Source: Chloroflexota bacterium
GTDB taxonomy: Bacteria > Chloroflexota > Anaerolineae > Promineifilales > Promineifilaceae
Reading direction: 5' to 3'
Length of the DNA: 44,109 nt
Assembly: GCA_018004935.1 (NCBI GenBank)
Contig: JAGNBF010000060.1
Location: forward strand, 1-44,109
Shown: positions 15,941 through 24,140 of the stretch, piece after piece
Layout of the letters: the number at the start of each line of letters is the position of its first letter
How positions within the stretch are numbered: position 1 is the first letter of the stretch
Made by a program: the position numbers and the translations under genes
Notes under the pieces: generated by a model
Seen by the model: the letters and a program-made list of their open reading frames with translations, nothing else
The model's database searches: none
Told to the model about the DNA's origin: nothing

Positions 15941-17257
15941 CTACACCCCAAAGGTTTGATTTGGTTCACTCTGGGCGGACAATGGATTTTGATAAATGCG
16001 TATCTCTGTCACCATCCCACCCAGACCAGGCATGTCATTGCTATTGGTCTTGTGATAATTCCGATTTTTGAACAGGTACAGGTTGTAATCTCCCTGTCCA
16101 TCTGTCCCGACAATGGCACTATTGTCAAACGCCGGGGCCACAAAAATGGCGTCACGCGCTTCACCCGGCCCGATGTAGAGGTTGTGGGCGTAATAGGTCA
16201 GGTTGGTTCCATCAGGGCCACGGAGTAACGTCGCATCGTGCCCTACGACCTTCATGGCGATGCCGGTCAACTGCATGGTATGTTCTTCGTAGCCGAGGTT
16301 AGCCATGCGGAGCAAAACCCGGTCGCCAGGATTGGCCTGGATGAGGGATGATATGGGTTGCCGGATCAGGCCATCCAGGGCCAATGAAGGATCGGTACTG
16401 CTTTTAACGGTGTCGGGGTAGACGCGCTGGTTGATGGTCCAATATTGGGGTTTGTAATCAGACCAGACAAACTCTTGAACGGCTTCGAGTTGATCATGCG
16501 GCCGCGTGTCAATTTCATTCAACAACAGGGCAAACTCCCGGTCATAAGCTGTCATGCCGTTGCCATCGTTGTAGACGTACTTGCCCGCCGGGACTGAGCC
16601 GGAGCCATTGTTTTGTTGCGGCCGCACAAACACAATTCCCTGCATCCCCATCTGCACATGCTCCGTATCCTCAAAGTGGCAATGGTACATGTACGTGCCA
16701 GGGTCACGGGGGCGGTAGAAGTAGGGGAAATCACGCCCTACAGGCACGGCAATGGAGACTTCAGGTACACCATCAAACGTGGATAGCGGGTTGCGGAAGC
16801 CATGCCAGTGGATGGTGTGCGAGTCGTCCAGGTCGGGCCGGTATACAAACCCCAGGTTGGTAAGGGTCAGGTAGACATCTTCCCCTTCGGCCACACTGAT
16901 GATGGGGGCGGGTGTCTGTACTTTGCCTTTGTAGGCCCCGATGACACTGTTTACCGGGTCGTTTACGCCCACACTGACAAAGCCAAAGGAGTAAAGGGGA
17001 TCACGGCCCGGCAGAAGTATGTGGCCGTCGGTGGCGGCCAGCCGGATGACGGGGTCTTGCACAACGGTAGCCATAGTGGGCGGCGCGGCCGCGGGAGATG
17101 TTTCTGCCATACCAAATACCTGCCTGGCGACTTGCGCTAACTTTTCGGCGTTGGCCAGCCCGGCGACTGTCAGCAAGGTCATTGCTCCACCGGTGCCAAT
17201 ACCTAGTTTCAAAAAATCACGCCGACTCATTTTGCGTGGAACTCTTTCATCATTCAT
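15941..17257 (-). CDS. Tat-exported multicopper-oxidase-like protein retaining only first-domain copper motifs
   Basis: 438 residues with a Tat signal (SRRDFLKLGIGTGG, about 11-24). Domain 1 has a full set: IHWHG (His 150, 152) and YHCHFEDTEHVQMGM (His 192, Cys 193, His 194, His 200, Met 203/205), fitting a type 1 site plus trinuclear-cluster His. Domain 2 lacks its counterpart: EEHTMQLTG replaces HPxHxHG and no C-terminal HxH is present. This is the reverse of the neighbour at 14631. In two-domain oxidases the trinuclear site lies between domain 1 of one subunit and domain 2 of the next, so a mixed complex is conceivable. Shine-Dalgarno AGGAGG precedes ATG 17257. Confidence 0.88.
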   Translation of the reverse strand: MNDERVPRKMSRRDFLKLGIGTGGAMTLLTVAGLANAEKLAQVARQVFGMAETSPAAAPPTMATVVQDPVIRLAATDGHILLPGRDPLYSFGFVSVGVNDPVNSVIGAYKGKVQTPAPIISVAEGEDVYLTLTNLGFVYRPDLDDSHTIHWHGFRNPLSTFDGVPEVSIAVPVGRDFPYFYRPRDPGTYMYHCHFEDTEHVQMGMQGIVFVRPQQNNGSGSVPAGKYVYNDGNGMTAYDREFALLLNEIDTRPHDQLEAVQEFVWSDYKPQYWTINQRVYPDTVKSSTDPSLALDGLIRQPISSLIQANPGDRVLLRMANLGYEEHTMQLTGIAMKVVGHDATLLRGPDGTNLTYYAHNLYIGPGEARDAIFVAPAFDNSAIVGTDGQGDYNLYLFKNRNYHKTNSNDMPGLGGMVTEIRIYQNPLSAQSEPNQTFGV

Positions 17258-17319
17258 TGTCTTAGTTTCCTCCTGGTACTTTTATGCCTGTTATGAACTG
17301 GATATGTTTGATGGGGTTA

Positions 17320-17352
17320 AGATTGCGCCAGTCTCCAAGACTGGCGCAATCT
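17320..17352. terminator. Perfect 15-bp hairpin between beta-helix gene and oxidase gene
   Basis: agattgcgccagtct-cca-agactggcgcaatct is a perfect stem. It lies 13 bp past the stop of the giant gene and upstream of the Tat oxidase gene. There is no T-run on the minus strand, so partial termination or mRNA protection is more likely than a full stop. Confidence 0.6.
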
Positions 17353-17365
17353 CATGTACGCCTGT

Positions 17366-20300
17366 TTAGGGTAAAGCAAACGCATCCAGATCGTTGGCCG
17401 CAAGACCACTGCCGTCGTAGAAGATGACAAAGCCACCCGGACAGGATGTATTTGTCCCAGTGATAGCCCCCTGACATATCCACACATCATCACCCCCGCC
17501 AGAGAAACTCCCACTGGCAACGCTGTAACCGGTAACGGTGCTCAGGTAAAGATTCCCGCCGGAGAAAGCGACTCCATCCAGGTTTTCATTTTGGGCGGTT
17601 GAAGTGGAACTTAAGCCAATATCAGAGCCATCTACATAGACAGACCAGGTGCAGGTTGTGGCCGGGCCAAATGTGCCAACACAACGCAGGCTATCATGAC
17701 CGACCGCGGCCGCGCCCGGTACTGAGGCACTACCCACGGTAGAGATAACCACACTGCCATCACCGAGAATGGAAAAGGCGTCAATATCTTCATTGGCACT
17801 ATCATCCAGGTCTACCCCAGCATCAGAGCCATCAAAGTACATCGTCCAGGTTCCGGCGTCGTAGCGCACCACATCTTCATCCTGCACCGTGCCCACACCG
17901 GGCACGCTTGTGCCACCATTGGCTTTGAAGGAGAGGTACAGGGTGTCACTGTCTTCTACAAACAGCCCATCCACATCGGCCCCACCGGGTAAACCTGCCC
18001 CACCGGCCCCGGAAGCGTTGAAGAATAGATCAAACCAGTAACCATTCCAGGTGTAGATGTTGGCGTTGTCGCCATCTACCACACCGGGAGGCGTTGTGTT
18101 GCTGGCGGTGGAGAAGTAAAGGATAACGGGTGGTTCACCTGTGCCTTCCGCCTCGTCTGCACCAATGTCGTAGGCTAACCCTTGCGGCCGCCCTTCATCA
18201 TCGTAGTCTGTGGTGACAGTCGCCATCGTTGTGCCTGCGTCAATGGCCGGTGAGCCGCTCGCCAGGTGATAATCGCCCGGCAGGGTTCCATCAATGTTGA
18301 CGGTTACAATAAAAACGGTGACAAAATTGGGTTCCTGACGGAAGGCAACGGCACCTAACGTTGTGGTGTAATCATCCACAAAGCCCGGATCTGTGCCGAT
18401 CAGGTTGCTGGGATCAGCGGCATGGGTAAACGTGCCCCCGCCAAACACTTCCAGGTCTATCACGCTATTGAAGGTGAGCGCCACCCCGTCCCAGGTGAAT
18501 GCCTGGTTATCCCAGATGAGGTTGTTACGCAGGTAGGGATCCGGGAAGCCCACCCCTGCTGACCCATAAGTGTCAATAAGATACGTCTCAAAATCGTTAC
18601 TGTAGGGTTCTACGACAAGTGCGCCTCCATGGGGTAGACCGTCACTATCTTCAGCCGTTGCGGTGTTGGTATTCCTGACAATGGTGTTGTTAAGCATCCA
18701 GACATCTGAAGCATCATCCATCGAAACACCACCGCCAAAATCCGTGGCGACGTTGTTGGCGATGATGTTGTTGTAGATGTCAATGGGATAATCCCACGGT
18801 TGGAGCAGGCGAATCGCCCCACCATCGTCATTACTCAAGTTAGCCTGGATGAGATTGTTGTAAATGGCTAACGCGCCAGAGCCGACCGTCATCACGATTT
18901 CGCCGGGGTCTTCCGTACAGGGGTTGTCGTACTCTACCCCGCCATCGGCCGGTTGGGGCAGACAGAACTGCTCTCCGGCCACCATAATGGCTCCGCCTTC
19001 GTCAAAGGCGTTGTTGTAGTAAAGCCGGTTGTGGTGGATGCTCCCGTCGTGACTGAGGCCGAAGTGGGAAATACCACCACCATACTCGGCGGAGTAGTTG
19101 CCGCAGATTTCGTTGTGATCAATTTCGTAGCCATCGGCCCCGTTGAAGATAGCCAGACCACCGGCCAGGCTGATGCCGCCGTTGTTGAGGATGCGGTTGT
19201 GGTGGATGTGAACATTGTCGTTGTTCATATCCCCTTCATAGGGTTCGCCCAGGACAATGCCGCCGCCGAGGTTGCCGCCGTTGCTCTGGATAACGTTATT
19301 GCTGATTTCCAGGTTTTCGGCGTTGGTTTCGGCGAATACGGCCCCACCGATACTGCCTTCGTCCCGGCCACCGGCGATGCGGAAGCCGTCTATTTGGGGA
19401 TTGAAAGCGGCGCTGAAGGTTCCGGGCGCGGCCGCGGTGACGATCAGCCCTGTACCCGGTGTAAACCGTTCATCCAGGACCGAGCCGCCCGTGCCAAACC
19501 CATCGGGTTGGCCTGGCCCGTGCCCTTGTAACTTCACCCCAGCCTTGTCTAACAGCAGGTTCTCGAAGTACATGCCGGGGGTGGCAATGATGAGGGTGTT
19601 GCTGGTCGCGGCCGCGATTGCATCCTGAAGCGGCGTCCCCAACGGATCAGGCGTTACCACCACCACCGTCGGCGAATACCCCGCCCCAATCTTGTGGAAC
19701 GTGATCCCCGTCTGGCTGGTTTGCCCATTGGCGGAGCGCACCAGCAGTTGATACCGCCCGGCCGCCATACCCGTGGGAATCGTCACCGCTACCTCACCGT
19801 CACTGATCCAGGTCACTTGCCCGGATGGAATCGGTGTGCCATTGGCCAGGACTTCACCCGCCGTGGGGCCAAAATTCTTGCCATACAGCGAGATCGTTTC
19901 TCCACCACTAGAATAAGGCTTCGAGGTGTACCAGAACTCTGGCATTCCATCTGGCGTAATACATTGCGCCGGTTGCCCATACTGTCCACCCGGAAACTCC
20001 ACAAACGCCGTAATCGGGAAGGTGGCTACGTCGGCATAAGTCGTTTTGCCCGGCCAGACATCAAAGATAAAGGTCAACGACTGGTAGTTAGGGTTGTAGT
20101 CCGGGTTAGGATTCGTCGGATCACCGGGGTCATTCGCCACCACCCGGTACATCGCCGGACAAACACCAGCGGGTGTGGGGCAGTTAGCGGTATGAGTCGA
20201 GGGGAGTAACACCTCAAAGATGCCATTCTCATCTGAGTGAACCGTGGCAATCAATCGCCCGGTGAAATCCCGAATACCCACCGGCGTGAAGGGAATCCCC

Positions 20301-22660
20301 CGCTTTTCACCGAAATAAATGCGGTTCGGGTCTGTTTCCACATTCACGTCATCCAACAAGAAGCCGTAGATGCGCCCCGGCATTGGTACGGCGTTTGCCG
20401 TCATCAGGAAAAACTCTGCCCCGGCATTATGCCCGGCCTGGAGTGTCACCAGCCGACGACTACAATCACCATTGGCACAGGGCGGAGCAATGAGTCCGGG
20501 AGGCGGATCATACTCTTCCCCATCTGAGGTATTGATGTCAGCCACGGTGATAGCCTTCATAAAGGCTGGTGACACCACCTCAACCACATAATCGCCTGGG
20601 GGCAAAGGTACTTCCGCCCCGCTTGGGTAGCCCGCAGGGAACATCGTCTCGAAGGCGTAACCGCCATCAAACAGCCCTTCCTTTACCTCGTTGGAGATGT
20701 TGGGCACTTCGATACAGTTGGTTCCCAGGCCCAGTGGATCAGTTTGGGGCACACCATCAGAGTCGGTGTAATCACAATTGGCGGGGTGTTCAAAGGCGTC
20801 GGTCTGCACCTCGTTGAGCAGAACCGTGCCGGTTGCGTCATAAAGCCGCACCGTCACATTGGGTACACCCGGCTCATAATCTTCGGCCCCGGAGAAACGC
20901 AAATCCGTTTCGTTGCGGGTCGTGGCGAAGAAGACGATGCCGGAGATGCCGCCATTCTCACCCGGGCCATAAACGAATTTACCCCAGTCAATCTGGCTTC
21001 GTTTGGCGGCCCAGGTCAAATTAGAGAGGGTGAGAACCCCTTCATAGGGGGTTGTTTGACTGTAATCAAATTCATTGTGGACGGAAGCCCCGGTAAAACC
21101 AAAGCGGCCAAAATCCACTTCAATAACGGCGAATTTTTCCAGTTCCTTCACTTCCGGGAACTCGTAATAGCCGTAGTTATCGGTGAGGGTTCCGTACTGA
21201 ATCGAACCATCCCGGTAGCGGGTCGCCAGAGGAATGCCATCAATCGGCCGCTCGCACGTACTTTCATCGGCCGGGTTGACACAATCGCGGATGCTATTGC
21301 CCGCAATCAGCGCAAACTGGGGCGTACCTGATGCATCCAGACCGTCATCCAGGAAGACATAACCGGCCAACCAGCCAAACCAGCGGGGCACACCCACATC
21401 GCCCATGCTGACGATCTCCCCTTCGGCAACGGTTACGGTGCGGAAGCCCATGATGTAGTCAAGGGGATCATCCCAAATCGCCATCTGGTATGTGCCAGCC
21501 GGGACGTTGCTGACGGTGAAGTTGCCGTCAGCATCCCCCTGGCCCAGATAAACCTGGCGGTCATTGTTGCCAATGTCGGTGAGGGCAATCCACGGTTTAA
21601 ACATGGGTTCGCCGAGTTGGACGGGGTTGTAAGGGGGTGTCCATTCAACGATGGTTTTTACCGTACCCATGATGGTTCCGGTTCCGGCCGTATCGTTGGT
21701 GGGGCAACTGTCCGCCGTATCCCCAAAGGCACAACGTTGCACAAAACCGACCCAAACCATGGCCTGTTGGAACCCTTCACGGGGGCTGAACCCTTGATCG
21801 CCCTCTTCGGCCCAGGCATCAATAATGTGTGTGCCTTCGATGGTGGTGGTCTGAATCCAGTCATTGTCTTCACCATCGGGGGGGAGGGTCAGGGTTTCAT
21901 ATTTGCCACGGGGCAGGTTGGGGATGATGGCATCGCCGTTGGCATCGGTGAAACAGACGCCACCAGTTCCGGGGATGGGATCACCCAGAGGGGTTGAGGC
22001 TCCTACCCCATCATATTCGGTGCAGATGGGGTTGCCATACCAGTCTACGGTCACTTCGCCGCCGGATTCGACGATGACGCGGAACCCTTCGAGGCCAGGT
22101 TCACGGGGGGCATCACCCAGGACGACATCATCTTCGCCGTTGACGGGGAAGTTGTCGCGGAAGACGTGGACACGAACCTGGGCCAGGGGCAGAGGGTCTT
22201 TGACCAGTTCCACGAGAACAGTAATGGCCCCGGTGGTATCGGTGATGACAATGTGTTGACCGCCAAGTTTATACCCATCGGCACGGACGGAAGCCAGGTA
22301 GCGACCATTGACCAGGGTGAGAGTGGCCTCGCCAGGGGCGGTTTCACTGCCCAGCCCGACGACAGGGCTGTAGCTGGCCATGTGTTTGAGGGAAGGATGC
22401 TGGTTGGGGTCAGGGTCGAAGGGGTCGCCGCTGTTATCTTCGTTGATCAGATAATCAAATTCGGCGATGAGGGGGCCGGTTCCGGGGGGCGCACCGGCAA
22501 CGTATTCGCGGACAACCAGGGTGATGTTGGGCGGTTGGGCATTTGTGCCGCGAACGAAGAGGATGCTCATCAGACAAGCCAGAGCGATAAACAGGAAAGG
22601 CCCCAAATGGCTTTGTTTGGGGCTGAGGTGGGCGAGCTTTTCTTGTACATTCGTCTTCAT
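17366..22660 (-). CDS. Giant secreted multidomain protein: Cna-B-like repeats, IPT/TIG, right-handed beta-helix
   Basis: 1764 residues with an N-terminal export signal (FLFIALACLMSILFVRGTNA). Residues about 45-880 are a chain of carboxypeptidase-regulatory/SdrD-B-like beta domains, each with the GxYxFxxVxxG-type strand pattern (GNFTVSNVPAGTYQMAIWDD, YGYYEFPEVKELEKFAV). An IPT/TIG-like domain lies at about 890-980 (GGETISLYGKNFGPTAGEV). A right-handed parallel beta-helix follows (about 1015-1500), with repeating turns such as IHHNRILNNGG, IDHNEICGNYS, IYNNLIQANLS and LNNTIVRNTNT, closed by DIGADE. The tail (1510-1764) has three related WTMYFDGSD-type repeats. It follows the degenerate receiver by 16 bp and precedes the oxidase genes. 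Probably an extracellular scaffold or carbohydrate/metal-binding fibre. GCGGCCGC occurs only in its last third. Confidence 0.85.
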   Translation of the reverse strand: MKTNVQEKLAHLSPKQSHLGPFLFIALACLMSILFVRGTNAQPPNITLVVREYVAGAPPGTGPLIAEFDYLINEDNSGDPFDPDPNQHPSLKHMASYSPVVGLGSETAPGEATLTLVNGRYLASVRADGYKLGGQHIVITDTTGAITVLVELVKDPLPLAQVRVHVFRDNFPVNGEDDVVLGDAPREPGLEGFRVIVESGGEVTVDWYGNPICTEYDGVGASTPLGDPIPGTGGVCFTDANGDAIIPNLPRGKYETLTLPPDGEDNDWIQTTTIEGTHIIDAWAEEGDQGFSPREGFQQAMVWVGFVQRCAFGDTADSCPTNDTAGTGTIMGTVKTIVEWTPPYNPVQLGEPMFKPWIALTDIGNNDRQVYLGQGDADGNFTVSNVPAGTYQMAIWDDPLDYIMGFRTVTVAEGEIVSMGDVGVPRWFGWLAGYVFLDDGLDASGTPQFALIAGNSIRDCVNPADESTCERPIDGIPLATRYRDGSIQYGTLTDNYGYYEFPEVKELEKFAVIEVDFGRFGFTGASVHNEFDYSQTTPYEGVLTLSNLTWAAKRSQIDWGKFVYGPGENGGISGIVFFATTRNETDLRFSGAEDYEPGVPNVTVRLYDATGTVLLNEVQTDAFEHPANCDYTDSDGVPQTDPLGLGTNCIEVPNISNEVKEGLFDGGYAFETMFPAGYPSGAEVPLPPGDYVVEVVSPAFMKAITVADINTSDGEEYDPPPGLIAPPCANGDCSRRLVTLQAGHNAGAEFFLMTANAVPMPGRIYGFLLDDVNVETDPNRIYFGEKRGIPFTPVGIRDFTGRLIATVHSDENGIFEVLLPSTHTANCPTPAGVCPAMYRVVANDPGDPTNPNPDYNPNYQSLTFIFDVWPGKTTYADVATFPITAFVEFPGGQYGQPAQCITPDGMPEFWYTSKPYSSGGETISLYGKNFGPTAGEVLANGTPIPSGQVTWISDGEVAVTIPTGMAAGRYQLLVRSANGQTSQTGITFHKIGAGYSPTVVVVTPDPLGTPLQDAIAAATSNTLIIATPGMYFENLLLDKAGVKLQGHGPGQPDGFGTGGSVLDERFTPGTGLIVTAAAPGTFSAAFNPQIDGFRIAGGRDEGSIGGAVFAETNAENLEISNNVIQSNGGNLGGGIVLGEPYEGDMNNDNVHIHHNRILNNGGISLAGGLAIFNGADGYEIDHNEICGNYSAEYGGGISHFGLSHDGSIHHNRLYYNNAFDEGGAIMVAGEQFCLPQPADGGVEYDNPCTEDPGEIVMTVGSGALAIYNNLIQANLSNDDGGAIRLLQPWDYPIDIYNNIIANNVATDFGGGVSMDDASDVWMLNNTIVRNTNTATAEDSDGLPHGGALVVEPYSNDFETYLIDTYGSAGVGFPDPYLRNNLIWDNQAFTWDGVALTFNSVIDLEVFGGGTFTHAADPSNLIGTDPGFVDDYTTTLGAVAFRQEPNFVTVFIVTVNIDGTLPGDYHLASGSPAIDAGTTMATVTTDYDDEGRPQGLAYDIGADEAEGTGEPPVILYFSTASNTTPPGVVDGDNANIYTWNGYWFDLFFNASGAGGAGLPGGADVDGLFVEDSDTLYLSFKANGGTSVPGVGTVQDEDVVRYDAGTWTMYFDGSDAGVDLDDSANEDIDAFSILGDGSVVISTVGSASVPGAAAVGHDSLRCVGTFGPATTCTWSVYVDGSDIGLSSTSTAQNENLDGVAFSGGNLYLSTVTGYSVASGSFSGGGDDVWICQGAITGTNTSCPGGFVIFYDGSGLAANDLDAFALP

Positions 22661-22676
22661 AAGTTGACTCCTGTTC

Positions 22677-23141
22677 TTAAGGTTGATAGCTACCGATGAT
22701 GATTGTTAATTCGGATATATGCCGAATGGTTAGCCAATGCCGTTCGTAGACCTGGACTTGTTCGGATTGGGGGTTCACTTCAATAATCTGCTCTGGGTAA
22801 TCACCCCTAAAAAGGTAAAGGAGTTCTAGTGCGTTGGTGAGGGTTGATTGTCGGTTAAGAATCACTGTATCTGGTTTAAGCTGGTGGATGGTTTCCAGGA
22901 TTCGGTTTTGGGAGTCAGATTGGAGACCGTGAACTTCGATTGCGGCCGCGTTGCGTAGCAACTGTTCAATACCGGCACTTAATATCATTTCGTTGTCGAG
23001 AATCAATACCCGGATGGGCACACGGAGCCGTTTGGGTGGGTCTGGCATCCTCGCGTAACGGGTTGGAGCTTTAGCCCCATATTGGGCTAACCATTTTGCG
23101 ACCGGGGATGCGTGCCATAACTGGCACATTCTGACAAACAT
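22677..23141 (-). CDS. Degenerate receiver-domain protein (pseudo-receiver)
   Basis: Up to 154 residues. From about residue 40 it follows a receiver fold: RVLILDNEMILSAGIEQLL aligns with LxxxDDHxxxxxGLxxLL, and KPDTVILNRQSTLTNALELL aligns with the phospho-acceptor strand. There, Asp is replaced by Asn (VILN), and the acidic pair is DN. It is therefore unlikely to be phosphorylated. There is no HTH. The start is uncertain: ATG 23048 (MPDPPKRLRV) fits the receiver fold best; ATG 23141 adds an unmatched 31-residue leader. The stop is 16 bp from the start of the giant secreted protein, whose Shine-Dalgarno lies in the gap, so the two are co-transcribed. GCGGCCGC at 22942 encodes NAAAI. Confidence 0.65.
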   Translation of the reverse strand: MFVRMCQLWHASPVAKWLAQYGAKAPTRYARMPDPPKRLRVPIRVLILDNEMILSAGIEQLLRNAAAIEVHGLQSDSQNRILETIHQLKPDTVILNRQSTLTNALELLYLFRGDYPEQIIEVNPQSEQVQVYERHWLTIRHISELTIIIGSYQP

Positions 23142-23525
23142 GTTGGTGGATTCTTAGGGCATAAGGCAGTTTAGAGTTTAGGTGCTGTGGCCGGTGTCCC
23201 CACCGGGCCACAACGCGGGCATAAGGTAGTTACAAAAGATGAAAGGGCGACACTCATTATCCTAAACGGTCTTGCGTTTAATAACATCGGCCCCTACCCA
23301 TGCAGGCAGAACCAAAAAGGTCTCATCTTGGCAGAGAAGTTCCAGGACAATTTAGTACTTTGGTACTAGATGGGGTAGGCCTATTATGGGCCTTGTGGGC
23401 AAATGTAAGTCAGGGGTTGGCTCAAAATGAAGTGGGGTGGCACGGTCAGGAGAACAACCCCGGTTAATATATAACTGTTCAGATAATCATTTGGGGACTT
23501 TTCTTGAAAGCGATAGCGTGCAAAT
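23142..23525. other. Gene-free stretch with GC hairpin
   Basis: No gene was found. It has an imperfect hairpin gtggccggtg...caccgggccac (23187-23211) flanked by two near-identical words, gcataaggcagtt (23160) and gcataaggtagtt (23220). The rest looks plain. Promoters for the downstream minus-strand operon should lie here but no clear -35/-10 was seen. Confidence 0.5.
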
Positions 23526-23981
23526 TTACGGTATGTGAGGCAGGTTTTGTTGTTTTTGATAGGCCTGAATGAGGCTTTGAGCCAGTTTGGGCGATAAATA
23601 AATATGACCGGCGTGGACAGTTTGAATGGCATGAACAAGCTCTTGACTGTCGGAACCTTTCAAAAAATAACCTACAGCCCCTGCGCCCAGGGCGGTAAAA
23701 AAGAAATTATCTTCACCATACATGGTCAGCATAATGATTTTTGTGTCTGGTTTCGCGGCCAGGATGTGGGGAATCGCTTCTAGCCCGTTCATACCCTCCA
23801 TCTTGATGTCCAACAGTACGACATCTGGGTGTGTGGTCTGAATCAGGCTTATGGCTTCCTGACCGTCACTGGCCTGGCCTAGAATTGCCAGGGCAGGCTC
23901 ATCATGAAGGAGGTTTACTAAACCCTGACGAATGATTTCGTGGTCATCAACAATGACGATTTTGATGGGCTGGTTGATCAT
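23526..23981 (-). CDS. Receiver-only response regulator (no DNA-binding domain)
   Basis: About 151 residues from ATG 23981 (MINQPIKIVIVDDH); an upstream ATG at 24017 is in frame. It has a complete receiver: VDDHE, VVLLDIKMEGMNG with the acceptor Asp, IIMLTMYGED and FLKGSD. It matches the receiver of NarL-type regulators and continues through LSPKLAQSLIQAYQ, the linker that in the regulator at 4389 leads to the HTH, but stops there. No HTH was found in any frame downstream, so it is a truncated regulator or a true single-domain phospho-shuttle. It directly follows a kinase gene on the same strand. Confidence 0.85.
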   Translation of the reverse strand: MINQPIKIVIVDDHEIIRQGLVNLLHDEPALAILGQASDGQEAISLIQTTHPDVVLLDIKMEGMNGLEAIPHILAAKPDTKIIMLTMYGEDNFFFTALGAGAVGYFLKGSDSQELVHAIQTVHAGHIYLSPKLAQSLIQAYQKQQNLPHIP

Positions 23982-24009
23982 AATAGGATGAGTAAAGGTA
24001 ACTATGCGG

Positions 24010-24096
24010 CCCCTCACCCTGACCCTCTCCCCACTGGGGCGAGGGAACCAACTCCCTTCTCTCTCAGAGGGAGAAGGGCCGGGGATGAGGGTGAAT
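24010..24096. repeat. CCCTCACCCTAACC-type dispersed repeat, copy 2
   Basis: ccctcaccctgaccctctcc...gggatgagggtgaat is the same family as 11356-11438, between the kinase and the receiver-only gene. Confidence 0.8.
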
Positions 24097-24140
24097 AATT
24101 ACGAGTAAAGTGACAGATGATTTGTTGGTCTATCGGGTTG

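Noticed and set aside
23384-23638. 84-codon minus-strand frame overlapping the receiver-only gene
   Set aside because: It overlaps a convincing receiver in another frame and shows no recognisable features.
24001-24120. Missing HTH of the receiver-only regulator shifted into another frame downstream
   Set aside because: I read the region below 23526 in all minus-strand frames and found no LuxR-type HTH; the protein is either truncated or naturally short.
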